From the NCBI RefSeq assembly GCF_007644035.1, contig NZ_VMTV02000162.1:1-64000 (forward strand): a stretch of 64,000 bases of DNA, read 5' to 3'. Below are positions 15,724 to 25,471 of the stretch, piece after piece (the first letter of the stretch is position 1; the number at the start of each line of letters is the position of its first letter). Made by a program: the position numbers and the translations under genes. The notes below the pieces were generated by a model. It did not search any database. It saw only the letters and a program-made list of their open reading frames with translations, and was not told the DNA's origin. The stretch is from Vogesella mureinivorans (GTDB lineage: Bacteria > Pseudomonadota > Gammaproteobacteria > Burkholderiales > Chromobacteriaceae).

Positions 15724-18365
15724 TGCAGGTTCTCCGGGTCGAAATCCAGCGCCGGCTGGGGCGCCAGCGGCAGGCTAAGGGTAAAGCAGGCACCACCGGC
15801 CGGCAGGTTGGCCGCAGCGATGCGCCCGCCATGCACGTCGGCAATGGTGCGACAGATGGCCAGCCCCAGGCCCACGCCGCTAATGGCCGACTCGCGCTCG
15901 CCACGGGTAAAGGCGGTAAACAGCGTGTCGGGGTCGCCCGGCGGCAGGCCGCGCCCCTGGTCGGCCACGCTCAGCACAATGTGCTGCGCGCTGGCCGTAG
16001 CCGTGAGGGTGATGGTGCTGCCGGCGGGGCTGTATTTGAGCGCATTTTCCAGCAGGTTGACCAGCAGCCTTTCCAGCAGGATGGGGTCGGCGTACAGCAT
16101 GGGGCAGCTCAGTGGCGCGTCTACCTGCAGGCGGTGGCTGGCCGTGGCGCTGCCCAGCGCGGCGATGGCGCTGCCGAACAGCTCTTGCGGCGGCAGCCAG
16201 TCGCGGCGCAGCGTCACGCCGCCGGCCTGCAACCTGGCCATTTCCAGCAGGTTGGTCACCAGGCGCGAGATACGCTGGCTTTGCGCCTGCAATGTGGCCG
16301 CCTGCGCGGCGTGCGGTGATGCCTCGCGGGCAAGCTGGCGCTGCAGGGTTTCGGCCTGGCCTGTAAGCGCGGTGAGAGGCGTGCGCAGGTCGTGCGACAG
16401 CGCAGCCAGCAGCGAGTGGCGCAGCCGTTCCGATTCCATAGCCACCAGCGTTTGCTGCGCCACGGCAATGTAATGCAGCCGTTCCAGCGTTTGCGCCGCC
16501 AGCGCCGCTACCGCCTCGGCCAGGCGGCGGTTGTCCGGCTCGCCCAGCATGGCAGGCTCGGCCACCCGCAGCACCAGCACGCCACGGGTGCGCATCGGCG
16601 CTTTTAGCGGCAGGTACAGGCACGGCGCCTGCGGCAGGGTGTGGGTGGCGATGCCGGCTGGCGCAGCGTGGTCGTAACACCAGCGCACGATGGCGGCGTC
16701 TTCGCCCAGCGCGTCACCGGCCTGCGGCTGCAGCACGCCGTCTTCGTCGTCCGGCGGCAGCCACAGCCGCACATTGGCGCCCAGGCTGGCGTGCAAAAAG
16801 CGCTGGCTGATCTCGCCCACCTGCTCCGGCAGCAGGGCCACGCCCAGCTCGCGTGCCATCTCGTACAGGGTGCGGGTGTGCGCCTCGCGCTGGCGTGCTT
16901 GCGCGGCGGTGTGGCGCTGGCTGGCCACCAGCTGGCCGGCCACCAGACCCACGATCAGCATCACCGCAAAAGTAATCAGGTACTGCACGTCGGACACCGC
17001 AAACGAGAAATGCGGCTGCACGAAGAAAAAGTCGAACAGCGCCACCGACAGCACCGCGCTGAGCGCCGCCGGGCCGCGCCCGTAGCGCACCGCCACCCAC
17101 AGCACGCCCAGCAGGTAGAACATCACCAGGTTGGTGGGCTCCAGCACGCCGTGCAGCGGGCTGGCCAGCACGGTGATGGCCACGCACAGCAGGCTGGCGG
17201 CCAGCCAGCCCTGGCGTGATAGCTGCCATTGCGGCCACTGCAGCCAGCGTTGCGCGCCGGCAGCCGGCGCCTGGCCGGACAGCAGCAGCAGGTCGAGGTC
17301 GCCCGCGTGCTGCTGCAGTGCGCGCTGCAGGCGCGGCCGTGCCTGCGGCGCAGCCATGGCCAGCAGCGACAGGTTGTGGCGGCGGGCGTAGTCCACCAGC
17401 AGGCGGGGGGTGGACTGGCCGCTGAGCACCAGCGTGGTGGCGCCCTGCTCGGCCGCCTGCTGCAACGCAGCCAGCGCGGCAGCGCGCTGGGCGCCGCTGG
17501 TGTGGCCATCGTCTACCCATACCGCGTGCCAGGCAGCGCCCAGCTGCCGTGCCAGCCGCTGGCACTGGCGCACGCTGTCGGCACCAAAGCGGCCATCCAC
17601 CAACAGTAGCAGGCCGTGGCGCGTGGCCCATACCGGCGCCGCCTGCTGCGTGGCGCGCTGCGCTTTCATCTGGCCGTCTACCCGGTCGGCCATGCGCCGC
17701 AGCGCCAGCTCGCGCAGGGCGATGAGGTTGCCTTTGCGAAAGAAGTTGGCCGCAGCGCGCTCGGCCACCTCGGGCAGGTAGACCTTGCCTGCGGCCAACC
17801 TTTGCAGCAGGTCGTCCGGCGGCAGGTCTACCAGCCGTACTTCGTCGGCCTGGTCAAACACGTGGTCGGGCACGGTTTCGGCCACCTCCACGCCGGTTAC
17901 GCGGCTGACGATGTCGCGCAGGCTGTACAGGTGCTGCACGTTCATGGCGCTGTACACGTCGATGCCGCTGGCCAGCAGCTCTTCCACGTCTTGCCAGCGT
18001 TTGGGGTGGCGGCTGCCGGCGGCGTTGCTGTGCGGCAGCTCGTCTACCACCACCAGCGCCGGGCGGCGCGCCAGGATGGCGTCGATGTCCAGCGCGGCCA
18101 CGGTCTTGCTGCGGTGGTCCAGCTGGCGGCGCGGCAGCAGCGCCAGGCCGTGCAGCATGGCTTCGGTATCGGCGCGGCCGTGGGTATCCACCCAGCCCAC
18201 CAGCACGTCCAGGCCCTGGGCGCGTTTTTCCTGTGCCTCGGCCAGCATGGCGTAGGTTTTGCCCACGCCGGGGGCGGCGCCGAAAAACAGCTTCAGCCGG
18301 CCACGCGGGCGCGGCAGGCTGGCCAGCAGGGCGTCGGGGTCGGGGCGGCGGTCTGGGTCGGTCAT
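15720..18365 (-). CDS. kdpD: Osmosensitive K+ channel histidine kinase KdpD
   Basis: This 881-residue sensor kinase controls KdpE. In order it has the KdpD N-terminal domain with Walker-like GAAPGVGKTYAML and the GWVDTHGR segment (about 25-230), a USP domain (about 250-370), four membrane helices (about 395-500), a GAF-like region, the HisKA box ALSHDLRTPLTAL, and an ATPase domain with NLLENALKYSP, DQGRGLPPG and GVGLGLAI. Length agrees with E. coli KdpD (894). It lies downstream of kdpC, separated by a 92-bp gap holding a perfect palindrome. Confidence 0.95.
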   Translation of the reverse strand: MTDPDRRPDPDALLASLPRPRGRLKLFFGAAPGVGKTYAMLAEAQEKRAQGLDVLVGWVDTHGRADTEAMLHGLALLPRRQLDHRSKTVAALDIDAILARRPALVVVDELPHSNAAGSRHPKRWQDVEELLASGIDVYSAMNVQHLYSLRDIVSRVTGVEVAETVPDHVFDQADEVRLVDLPPDDLLQRLAAGKVYLPEVAERAAANFFRKGNLIALRELALRRMADRVDGQMKAQRATQQAAPVWATRHGLLLLVDGRFGADSVRQCQRLARQLGAAWHAVWVDDGHTSGAQRAAALAALQQAAEQGATTLVLSGQSTPRLLVDYARRHNLSLLAMAAPQARPRLQRALQQHAGDLDLLLLSGQAPAAGAQRWLQWPQWQLSRQGWLAASLLCVAITVLASPLHGVLEPTNLVMFYLLGVLWVAVRYGRGPAALSAVLSVALFDFFFVQPHFSFAVSDVQYLITFAVMLIVGLVAGQLVASQRHTAAQARQREAHTRTLYEMARELGVALLPEQVGEISQRFLHASLGANVRLWLPPDDEDGVLQPQAGDALGEDAAIVRWCYDHAAPAGIATHTLPQAPCLYLPLKAPMRTRGVLVLRVAEPAMLGEPDNRRLAEAVAALAAQTLERLHYIAVAQQTLVAMESERLRHSLLAALSHDLRTPLTALTGQAETLQRQLAREASPHAAQAATLQAQSQRISRLVTNLLEMARLQAGGVTLRRDWLPPQELFGSAIAALGSATASHRLQVDAPLSCPMLYADPILLERLLVNLLENALKYSPAGSTITLTATASAQHIVLSVADQGRGLPPGDPDTLFTAFTRGERESAISGVGLGLAICRTIADVHGGRIAAANLPAGGACFTLSLPLAPQPALDFDPENLQ

Positions 18366-18403
18366 GGTTGGGGTGTGTCTTGATCAGTTACGGGAAACAG
18401 CCA

Positions 18404-18431
18404 CAGGGTTGGCCGCATGCGGCCAACCCTG
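18404..18431. repeat. Perfect palindrome made of two inverted GCGGCCAAC motifs (kdpC-kdpD gap)
   Basis: Arms CAGGGTTGGCCGC (18404-18416) and GCGGCCAACCCTG (18419-18431) are perfect complements around AT. The 13-bp GC-rich stem has no T-tract on either strand, so it could attenuate or process the kdp transcript between pump and regulator genes rather than end it outright. It is a head-to-head pair of the abundant 9-mer. Confidence 0.85.
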
Positions 18432-18457
18432 CAACGTCAAACGGCACGCCGATGGTA

Positions 18458-19075
18458 TCAGCTGCGTGCCAGCGCCAGGTTCAGCTGCAGCACATTCACC
18501 CGTGCGGTGGCGTCGCTGCCGAACCACGCCTGCTCGGCCTGCTGGCGTACCCGCTGTGCCAGTTTAGCGGCGTCCAGCTGGCGGGCAGCGGCCACGCGCG
18601 GCACCTGGTACAGCGCGGCGGCCAGGCTGATGTGCGGGTCCAGGCCGCTGGCAGATGCGGTGACCAGGTCAGCCGGTACCGGCCCCGCGGGCAGCGGGCC
18701 GGCGGCTTTCAGCGCGGCGATGCGCTCGGCCACGGCCTTGGCCAGCGCCGGGTTGGCCGGGCCCAGGTTGCTGCCGCCGGAGCCGGCACCGTTATACGGG
18801 GTGCTAGCGGTGGCGGACGGGCGGCCCCAGAACTCGCCCGGTTTGCTGAAGGCCTGGCCCACCAGCGCCAAGCCCACGGTGCGGCCTTGCTGTTGCAGCA
18901 GCGAGCCCTGCGCCTGCGCCGGGAACAGCCACTGCGCCAGGCCGGTTACCGCCAGCGGGTAGCCCAGGCCCAGCAGCAGGGTGAGACCCAGCAGCAGGCG
19001 GGTGGCGGGCCACCACAGTGCGCTGGCCGCGGGTGTGGCCGTTGGGGTAGCGGTGCCGGAAAGTGCGTGTTGCAT
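18458..19075 (-). CDS. kdpC: Potassium-transporting ATPase KdpC subunit
   Basis: This 205-residue subunit stabilises the KdpB-ATP interaction in the high-affinity K+ pump. It has one N-terminal membrane helix (about 27-50) and the conserved periplasmic part: QGSLL, GQAFSKPGEFWGRPSAT, YNGAGSGGSNLGP, VPADLVTASASGLDPHISLAAA and a C-terminal VNVLQLNLAL. ATG 19075 was chosen because AAGGAAG lies just upstream; the longer frame adds MKGSI without a ribosome site. It sits 25 bp after kdpB. Confidence 0.95.
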   Translation of the reverse strand: MQHALSGTATPTATPAASALWWPATRLLLGLTLLLGLGYPLAVTGLAQWLFPAQAQGSLLQQQGRTVGLALVGQAFSKPGEFWGRPSATASTPYNGAGSGGSNLGPANPALAKAVAERIAALKAAGPLPAGPVPADLVTASASGLDPHISLAAALYQVPRVAAARQLDAAKLAQRVRQQAEQAWFGSDATARVNVLQLNLALARS

Positions 19076-19100
19076 GATGCTTCCTTTCAAGGTGTGTTGC

Positions 19101-21239
19101 TTACACCAGCCCCAGCAGGGCCAGCAGCATGTCGATCAGCTTGATGCCGGCAAAAGGCAGCAGCAGGCCGCCCAGGCCATACACCAGCAGGTTGCGGCGC
19201 AGCAGCGCCTCGGCGCCCAGCGCGCGGTAGCGCACGCCTTTGAGCGCCAGCGGTATCAGCACCACGATGATCAGCGCGTTGAAGATCACCGCCGACAGCA
19301 GGGCCGAGGCCGGGCTGGCCAGCTGCATCACGTTCAGCAAGCCCAGCTGCGGGTAGGTGCCGGCAAAGGCGGCCGGGATGATGGCAAAGTACTTGGCCAC
19401 ATCGTTGGCCAGGCTGAAGGTGGTGAGCGCGCCGCGTGTCATCAGCATTTGCTTGCCGATTTCCACGACCTGAATCAGCTTGGTGGGGCTGGAATCCAGG
19501 TCCACCATATTGGCGGCTTCGCGCGCGGCCTGGGTGCCGCTGTTCATGGCCACTGCCACGTCGGCCTGCGCCAGCGCCGGGGCGTCGTTGGTGCCGTCGC
19601 CGGTCATGGCCACCAGTTGGCCGCGCTGCTGGTAGTCGCGTATCAGCGCCAGCTTGTTTTCCGGTGTGGCCTCGGCCAGGAAGTCGTCCACGCCCGCTTC
19701 GGCGGCGATGGCGGCAGCGGTGAGGCGGTTGTCACCGGTGACCATTACCGTCTTGATGCCCATCTGCCGCAGCTGGGCAAAGCGTTCCTTGATGCCTGGC
19801 TTCACCACGTCTTTCAGCTCCACCACGCCCAGCACCTGCGCGCCCTCGGCCACCACCAGCGGCGTGCTGCCACGGCTGGCAATGCCGTCTACCTGCTGCT
19901 GCAGCGCGGCGCTAAAGCTGCCGCCCAGCTGCAGTACGTGGCGGCGAATGGCGTCGGCCGCGCCCTTGCGGATCTGGCGCTCGCCCAGGTTGACGCCGGA
20001 CATGCGCGACTGCGCGGTAAACGGCACAAAGGTCGCGCCAGCGGGGATCACGCCCAGGTGCAGCGCCTGCAGCGTGCTGCGGCCCAGCAGGCTTTCGCTC
20101 TGCACACCGTCGTGGTGGGCGGCCGGTGCGCGGGTATGCTGCTGCGCCAGCACCACGATGCTCTTGCCTTCCGGCGTGTCGTCGGCCAGCGAGGCCAGCC
20201 AGGCTGCCTCGGCCAGCGCAGCCGGGGTGGTGCCGGCAGCGGCGATAAAGGCGGCGGCCTGGCGGTTGCCAAAGGTGATGGTGCCGGTTTTATCCAGCAG
20301 CAGCACGTCTACGTCGCCGGCGGCTTCTACCGCACGGCCGCTGGTGGCAATCACGTTGGCCGCCATCAGCCGGCTCATGCCTGCTACGCCAATAGCCGAC
20401 AGCAAGCCGCCGATGGTGGTGGGTATCAGGCACACCAGCAGCGCCAGCAGCACCGGCAGCGAAATCACCTGGCCGCTGCCGGCGGCGCCCACGCTGTATA
20501 CCGAGAACGGCAGCAGCGTGACTGTCACCATCAAAAACACCAGCGTCAGCGCCAACAGCAGGATGGTGAGTGCAATCTCGTTGGGCGTTTTGCGGCGCTT
20601 GGCGCCTTCCACCATGGCGATCATGCGGTCGATAAAGGTTTCGCCGGGGTTCACGCTGACGCGCACCACGATCCAGTCCGACAGCACGCGGGTGCCGCCG
20701 GTCACCGAGCTGAAATCGCCGCCCGATTCGCGGATCACCGGTGCCGACTCGCCGGTAATGGCCGACTCGTCCACGCTGGCAATGCCCTCGATGATCTCGC
20801 CATCGCAGGGGATCAGGTCGGTGTGCTGCACCAGCACCACGTCGCCCTTGCGCAGGTCGCTGGCGTCCACCACGGTAAAGGCGGCACCGTAGCGCTGCGG
20901 TGCGGCCAACCTTTTGGCGATGGTGGCTTTTTTCAGGCTCTTGAGGCTGGCGGCCTGGGCGCGGCTGCGGCCCTCGGCCAGCGCCTCGGCAAAGTTGGCA
21001 AACAGCACGGTAAACCACAGCCACACGGCAATGCTGCCGGTGAGCCAGGCCGGTGCGTCGCCCTGCCCTTGCAGCGCCATGACCCACAGCACGCTGCACA
21101 GCACGCTGCCCAGGTACACCACGAACATCACCGGGTTTTTCAGCTGCTCGCGCAGCGCCAGCTTGCGCACGCTGTCGCGCAGCGCCGGGCGTAACAGTGC
21201 CGGGTCGAACAACGGCAGGCTTGCTTTTTTGTCAGTCAT
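19101..21239 (-). CDS. kdpB: Potassium-transporting ATPase ATP-binding subunit KdpB
   Basis: This 712-residue P-type ATPase subunit energises K+ uptake through KdpA. Visible motifs are TGES in the actuator domain ([15 protein letters not shown]), the phosphorylation motif [13 protein letters not shown], and [16 protein letters not shown]. The membrane helices are typical of KdpB, including [14 protein letters not shown] in the second-to-last group. Length matches the family (about 680-720). It starts 13 bp after kdpA with GGAG upstream. Confidence 0.97.
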   Translation of the reverse strand: MTDKKASLPLFDPALLRPALRDSVRKLALREQLKNPVMFVVYLGSVLCSVLWVMALQGQGDAPAWLTGSIAVWLWFTVLFANFAEALAEGRSRAQAASLKSLKKATIAKRLAAPQRYGAAFTVVDASDLRKGDVVLVQHTDLIPCDGEIIEGIASVDESAITGESAPVIRESGGDFSSVTGGTRVLSDWIVVRVSVNPGETFIDRMIAMVEGAKRRKTPNEIALTILLLALTLVFLMVTVTLLPFSVYSVGAAGSGQVISLPVLLALLVCLIPTTIGGLLSAIGVAGMSRLMAANVIATSGRAVEAAGDVDVLLLDKTGTITFGNRQAAAFIAAAGTTPAALAEAAWLASLADDTPEGKSIVVLAQQHTRAPAAHHDGVQSESLLGRSTLQALHLGVIPAGATFVPFTAQSRMSGVNLGERQIRKGAADAIRRHVLQLGGSFSAALQQQVDGIASRGSTPLVVAEGAQVLGVVELKDVVKPGIKERFAQLRQMGIKTVMVTGDNRLTAAAIAAEAGVDDFLAEATPENKLALIRDYQQRGQLVAMTGDGTNDAPALAQADVAVAMNSGTQAAREAANMVDLDSSPTKLIQVVEIGKQMLMTRGALTTFSLANDVAKYFAIIPAAFAGTYPQLGLLNVMQLASPASALLSAVIFNALIIVVLIPLALKGVRYRALGAEALLRRNLLVYGLGGLLLPFAGIKLIDMLLALLGLV

Positions 21240-21252
21240 ATTGGTCTCCTGC

Positions 21253-22941
21253 TTAACGCGCCCAGATCATCAGGTGCTCGGCCACCGGGCCCAGCGCCAG
21301 TGCCGGCAGATAGGTCAATGCGCCCACCAGCAGTACGCTGCCGACCAGCAGGCCGATGAACAGGCCGCCGTGGGTGGGCATGCTGCCGTTGGTGGTGGCC
21401 AGCGTCTTTTTGGCGGCCAGGCTGCCGGCCAGCGCCAGCACCGGCACGATGACGGCAAAGCGGCCCAGCCACATGGCGATGCCCAGCAGCGCGTTGTAGT
21501 ACGCGGTGTTGGCAGACAGGCCGGCAAAGGCGCTGCCGTTGTTGTTGGCCGCCGAGCTGAACGCGTACAGCACCTCGCTAAAGCCGTGCGCGCCAGGGTT
21601 GGCCAGGCCAGCCAGGCCCGGCGCCAGCAGCACGCTGGCAGCGCTGCCAGCCAGCACCAGTGCCGGGGTGGTGAGGATGACCAGCGCCACCATTTTCATG
21701 TCGAAGGCTTCGATCTTCTTGCCCAGGTATTCCGGCGTGCGGCCCACCATCAGCCCGGCCACGAACACCGCCAGCACGGCAAAGACCAGCATGCCGTACA
21801 GGCCGGAGCCCACGCCGCCGAACACCACCTCACCCAGCTGCATCAGCCACATCGGCAGCATGCCGCCCAGCGCGGTGAGCGAATCGTGCATGGCGTTGAC
21901 CGCGCCACAGCTGGCTGCCGTGGTAACGGTAATGAACAGGCTGCTGGCGGCCATGCCAAAGCGCACTTCCTTGCCTTCCCAGTTACCACTGCTGCCGTCC
22001 ACGCCCAGTGCGGCCAACAGCGGGTTGCCCTGGCTTTCGGCGGCCATCACGCCGATGGCGCAGGCGATAAAGATCACGCTCATGGCCGCGTACAGCGCCC
22101 AGCCCTGGCGGCGGTCGCCGGCCAGGCGGCCAAAGGCGTGGGTGAGCCCGGCCGGAATCAGGAAGATGGCCAGCATCTGCAGCAGGTTGGTCAGCTCGGT
22201 GGGGTTTTCGAACGGGTGCGCCGAGTTGGCGTTGAAGAAGCCGCCGCCATTGGTACCCAGCAGCTTGATGGCTTCCTGCGAGGCCACCGGGCCTAGCGCC
22301 AGCGTCTGCGCGTGGCCGGCTAGCGCGGTGTAATCGCTATACGCGGCCAACGTTTGCGGCACACCTTGCTGCACGAATACCAGCGCCAGCAGCAGCGACA
22401 GCGGCAGCAGCAGGTAGACCGACACGCGCAGCACATCGGCCCAGAAGTTGCCCAGGTCGGCGCTTTCGCGACGGGTAAAGCCGCGCATCAGCGCAAACGC
22501 CACGGCAATGCCGGTAGCGGCAGACAGGAAGTTCTGCACCGCCAGGCCGGCCATCTGGGTGAAATAGCTCATGGTGCTTTCGCCGGCGTAGCCCTGCCAG
22601 TTGGTATTGGTGACAAAGCTGATGGCGGTATTGAATGCCGAGCCGGCCTCCACCGCGCCCATGCCCTGCGGGTTGAACGGCAGCACGCCTTGCAGGCGTT
22701 GCAATGCGTACAGCAGCAGCGCGCCCAGCAGGTTGAACACCAGCACCGCCAGCGCGTACTGGCGCCAGCCCATGCCGGTATCGCGAATACCCGCCACGCG
22801 CAGCAGCGCGCTATCGAATGTTTGCCAGCGCGCTGGCAGCTGGCCTGCGGCCAACGGTGCCAGCCAGGCGCCCATGGGGCGGGCAGACAAGGTCAGCAGC
22901 AGCATGAATAGCGCCAGCAGGCTGTAGAACTGCAGCATCAT
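21253..22941 (-). CDS. kdpA: Potassium-transporting ATPase K+-binding subunit KdpA
   Basis: This 562-residue channel-like subunit binds and translocates K+. The four selectivity-filter-like repeats are visible as [34 protein letters not shown], a third near [16 protein letters not shown], and a fourth near [14 protein letters not shown]. About ten membrane helices fit the family. ATG 22941 is part of an ATGA overlap with kdpF and follows GGAGG; ATG 22938 is the next codon. The TKCNI fold and length agree with E. coli KdpA (557). Confidence 0.97.
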   Translation of the reverse strand: MMLQFYSLLALFMLLLTLSARPMGAWLAPLAAGQLPARWQTFDSALLRVAGIRDTGMGWRQYALAVLVFNLLGALLLYALQRLQGVLPFNPQGMGAVEAGSAFNTAISFVTNTNWQGYAGESTMSYFTQMAGLAVQNFLSAATGIAVAFALMRGFTRRESADLGNFWADVLRVSVYLLLPLSLLLALVFVQQGVPQTLAAYSDYTALAGHAQTLALGPVASQEAIKLLGTNGGGFFNANSAHPFENPTELTNLLQMLAIFLIPAGLTHAFGRLAGDRRQGWALYAAMSVIFIACAIGVMAAESQGNPLLAALGVDGSSGNWEGKEVRFGMAASSLFITVTTAASCGAVNAMHDSLTALGGMLPMWLMQLGEVVFGGVGSGLYGMLVFAVLAVFVAGLMVGRTPEYLGKKIEAFDMKMVALVILTTPALVLAGSAASVLLAPGLAGLANPGAHGFSEVLYAFSSAANNNGSAFAGLSANTAYYNALLGIAMWLGRFAVIVPVLALAGSLAAKKTLATTNGSMPTHGGLFIGLLVGSVLLVGALTYLPALALGPVAEHLMIWAR

Positions 22942-23030
22942 GACAGGTCCTCCGCGTGCAGCAGGGCATGCACCAGCCAGCCTGCCAGAAGTACGGCCAG
23001 TACGGCCGCGATCAGGGTCAGCAGGGTCAT
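22938..23030 (-). CDS. kdpF: Potassium-transporting ATPase small subunit KdpF
   Basis: This 30-residue hydrophobic peptide (starts [10 protein letters not shown], ends LLHAEDLS) has a single membrane helix with the [19 protein letters not shown] pattern seen in KdpF proteins, which stabilise the KdpABC complex. Its TGA overlaps the kdpA ATG (ATGA), and its own ATG overlaps the stop of the 33-residue ORF upstream. It is easily missed by gene finders because of its size. Confidence 0.85.
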   Translation of the reverse strand: MTLLTLIAAVLAVLLAGWLVHALLHAEDLS

Positions 23031-23128
23031 AGCGCCCCCCTGCCGGACAAAGCGTGATAAACGCGCAGCAGGCCGACCGTGCTGCCAAACAGCAGCACCA
23101 GCCCACCCAGCCAGATCAGATCGTGCAT
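23027..23128 (-). CDS. 33-residue membrane peptide at the head of the kdp operon
   Basis: An ORF of 33 residues (starts [10 protein letters not shown], ends ALSGRGAL) has a single hydrophobic helix (about residues 4-22) followed by a basic tail. GAGG lies about 7 bp before its ATG (23128), and its TGA overlaps the kdpF ATG in an ATGA junction, the same coupling used by kdpF-kdpA. Being first in the operon with its own ribosome site, it is very likely translated. It resembles KdpF in size and topology but not in sequence. It may be a second small subunit or a regulator; no name is assigned. Confidence 0.65.
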   Translation of the reverse strand: MHDLIWLGGLVLLFGSTVGLLRVYHALSGRGAL

Positions 23129-23324
23129 GATTTCCTCGACAGTGAATGCAACACTGCCACTGTAGGGAGGCGCGTGGAAAGATCGTGCTAAATGACAAGG
23201 GTGCGGTGTAAACGCCGTATAAAAACGCGGCCACGCCGCCCCCTGCGACACTATGTCGCAGGCGCTGCGGCCAACCTTTATCGATAATCCGGCCTTTGAT
23301 TCTCATCCCTTGCCGGAGCACCGC
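23129..23324. promoter_or_regulatory. Divergent region between the kdp operon and a metal-chelate ABC operon
   Basis: This 196-bp gap must contain the KdpE-dependent promoter on the minus strand and the promoter of the binding protein on the plus strand. It contains one CTGCGGCCAACCTT motif (23266-23279). No Fur, Zur or KdpE box could be identified with confidence. Confidence 0.4.
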
Positions 23325-24434
23325 ATGCCTGCCCTTTCCCGCCCCCTGTTGCTGGCCACCCTGTGCCTGCTGCCTGCCACCAGCGTGCTGGCCAAACCGA
23401 TCAAGCTCACCGATGTCAGCGGCCGCGAAGTCACCGTGGACGCGCCGGCCAAGCGTGTGGTGCTGGGCTTTCACTTTGAAGAATTCACCGCCGTGGCCGG
23501 GGCCAAGGCGTGGCAGAACGTGGTGGGCATCAGCAAAACCGGCTGGGCTGGCTGGCGCGCCGGCAACTGGGCACGCTATGTGGAGGTGATGCCGCAGCTG
23601 AAAGACATGCCGGACGTGGGCTTTACCGACGACAACAGCTTTAGCGCCGAAAAAGTCATCGCGCTGAAGCCCGACGTGCTGATCCTGCCGGAATGGGGCT
23701 ACAAGGCACTGGGCCCGGCAGCGCAGCAGCTCAGCGCCGCCGGCATCCCCATTGTGGTGGTGGACTACAACGCGCAAACGCTGGAACGCCACCTGGCCAG
23801 CACCCGCTTGCTGGGCAAGGTGATGGGCACCGACAAGCGCGCCGAAGAGCTGGCCAGCCTGTATCAAAGCAAATACCAGGACGTGATGGCGCGCATCACC
23901 CGCGCCAAGGCTACGGTCAAGCCCAAGGTGTACGTAGAGCTGGGCCGTGACGGCGCCGATACCATCGGCAACACCTACCGCGACACCATGTGGGGCCAGA
24001 TGCTGGACAACCTGGGCGCCGACAATATCGCCAACGGCCGCATCAGCGCCAACTGGGGCCCGCTGAACCCCGAAGCGGTGCTGGCGGCCAACCCGGAGCA
24101 CGTGATCATTGCCGGCTCGTCGTGGCAGAACCGCCCCAAGGCGGTCAAGCTGGGCTACGCCTCGGACGACGCTACCGCGCGCGCCACGCTGCTGCCCTAT
24201 ACCAAACGCGCCGGCTGGGACACGCTGAAAGCCGTGCAACAGCAGCATGTGTACACGCTGGACCACGGCCTGGCGCGCACGCTGGTGGACTACACCGCCA
24301 TGCAGTTCATCGCCAAACAGCTGTACCCGGCGCAGTTTGCCAATGTGAACCCGGTGGCCGAGCTGCGCCAGTTCCACGAACGCTACCTGCCGGTGAAATA
24401 CAGCGGTAGCTGGATGGTGACGCTGAAACCGTGA
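23325..24434 (+). CDS. Metal-chelate ABC transporter substrate-binding protein (BtuF/FepB-like)
   Basis: This 369-residue periplasmic protein has a signal peptide cut near VLA-KP (residue 22). It belongs to the cluster of helical-backbone binding proteins for siderophores, haem or cobalamin: IKLTDVSGREVTVDAPAKRVVLG, ALKPDVLILPEWG and IPIVVVDYNA are typical. The very well-kept LGRDGADTIGNTYRDTMWGQMLDNLGADNIA stretch marks a particular sub-branch that I cannot name. ATG 23325 was chosen for GGAG upstream and the signal peptide. It overlaps the permease (GTGA). The ligand could be an iron or zinc chelate. Confidence 0.8.
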   Translation: MPALSRPLLLATLCLLPATSVLAKPIKLTDVSGREVTVDAPAKRVVLGFHFEEFTAVAGAKAWQNVVGISKTGWAGWRAGNWARYVEVMPQLKDMPDVGFTDDNSFSAEKVIALKPDVLILPEWGYKALGPAAQQLSAAGIPIVVVDYNAQTLERHLASTRLLGKVMGTDKRAEELASLYQSKYQDVMARITRAKATVKPKVYVELGRDGADTIGNTYRDTMWGQMLDNLGADNIANGRISANWGPLNPEAVLAANPEHVIIAGSSWQNRPKAVKLGYASDDATARATLLPYTKRAGWDTLKAVQQQHVYTLDHGLARTLVDYTAMQFIAKQLYPAQFANVNPVAELRQFHERYLPVKYSGSWMVTLKP

Positions 24435-25471
24435 ACACGCTAAGCCTGCCCCTGTACACCGCGCGCCGGCTGGCACCGGCCGTGGCCACCCTGCTGCTGC
24501 TGGCAGCCTTGCTGTTGCTGTCGCTGTTGCTGGACGTGGCCAGCGGCCCGTCCATGCTGCCGCTGCGCGAGGTCGCCAGCGCGCTGGCGGGCGGCGCGGT
24601 AGAACGCGGCAGCGAGGTGATCGTGTGGCAGATCCGCCTGCCGGTGGCGCTGATGGCGCTGCTGGTGGGTGCCGCGCTGGGCTTGTCCGGCCTGGTGATG
24701 CAAACCGTGCTGCACAACCCGCTGGCCAGCAGCTACACGCTGGGCGTATCGGCCGGGGCGGGTTTTGGCGCGGCGCTGGTGATTGTGCTGGGGGCGGCAC
24801 TGCCGCTGCCGGAGGCCATTGCCGTCCCGCTGGCCGCCTTCCTGTTTGCCGGCATCGCCTGCAGCGCGGTGCTGGGCATAGGCCGCGCCAAGGGCGGCCA
24901 GGCCGATAGCTATGTGCTGGGCGGCATTGCGCTGTTGTTCCTGTTTCAGGCGCTGCTGTCGCTGCTGCAATACCTGGCCTCGCCCGAGGCGCTGCAGGCC
25001 ATTGTGTTCTGGCTGTTCGGCAGCTTGTACAAGGCCAGCTGGCCCAAGCTGGGGCTGGTGGCCGCGGTGCTGGCCGTGTGCCTGCCGCTGCTGCTGCGCG
25101 ACGCGTGGCGCTTTACCGCGCTGGGCCTGTCGGACGAGCGCGCGCAGAGCCTGGGGGTGAATGTACCGGCGCTGCGCTGGCGCGCGCTGGCGATTGTGTC
25201 GCTGCTGACCGGCGCGGCGGTGGCCTTTGTCGGCACCATCGGTTTTGTCGGGCTGATCGCGCCGCATATCGCGCGCTTTTTGCTGGGCGAAGACCAGCGC
25301 CTGCTGCTGCCCGGCGCCGCGCTGTGCGGGGCGCTGCTGCTGTCGCTGTCGTCGCTGCTGGGCAAATGGCTGTCGCCGGGGGCGCTGATTCCCATCGGTA
25401 TTGTTACCGCCGCCGTTGGCGTGCCGTTCTTTCTGCTGCTGGTGATGCGCAGCAAACCGGGGGCGTGGTAA
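24431..25471 (+). CDS. FecCD/BtuC-family ABC transporter permease
   Basis: This 346-residue inner-membrane permease has about ten helices. Family signatures are RLPVALMALLVGAALGLSG, LHNPLASSYTLGVSAGAGFGA, LGLSDERAQSLGVNV and the coupling-helix region FVGTIGFVGLIAPHIAR. It forms the homodimeric channel for the chelate delivered by the upstream binding protein. It starts with GTG in a GTGA overlap and its TAA shares one base with the ATPase ATG. Confidence 0.9.
   Translation: MNTLSLPLYTARRLAPAVATLLLLAALLLLSLLLDVASGPSMLPLREVASALAGGAVERGSEVIVWQIRLPVALMALLVGAALGLSGLVMQTVLHNPLASSYTLGVSAGAGFGAALVIVLGAALPLPEAIAVPLAAFLFAGIACSAVLGIGRAKGGQADSYVLGGIALLFLFQALLSLLQYLASPEALQAIVFWLFGSLYKASWPKLGLVAAVLAVCLPLLLRDAWRFTALGLSDERAQSLGVNVPALRWRALAIVSLLTGAAVAFVGTIGFVGLIAPHIARFLLGEDQRLLLPGAALCGALLLSLSSLLGKWLSPGALIPIGIVTAAVGVPFFLLLVMRSKPGAW

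Noticed and set aside
18981-22296. Long plus-strand open frames opposite kdpB and kdpA (737 and 460 codons)
   Set aside because: They are Gln/His/Ala-rich shadows of high-GC genes on the other strand, with no ribosome sites or motifs; kdpB and kdpA are certain.
22938-24800. 620-codon minus frame spanning kdpF and the metal-chelate binding protein
   Set aside because: Only its last 30 codons are real (kdpF); the rest is low-complexity shadow of genes on the plus strand.
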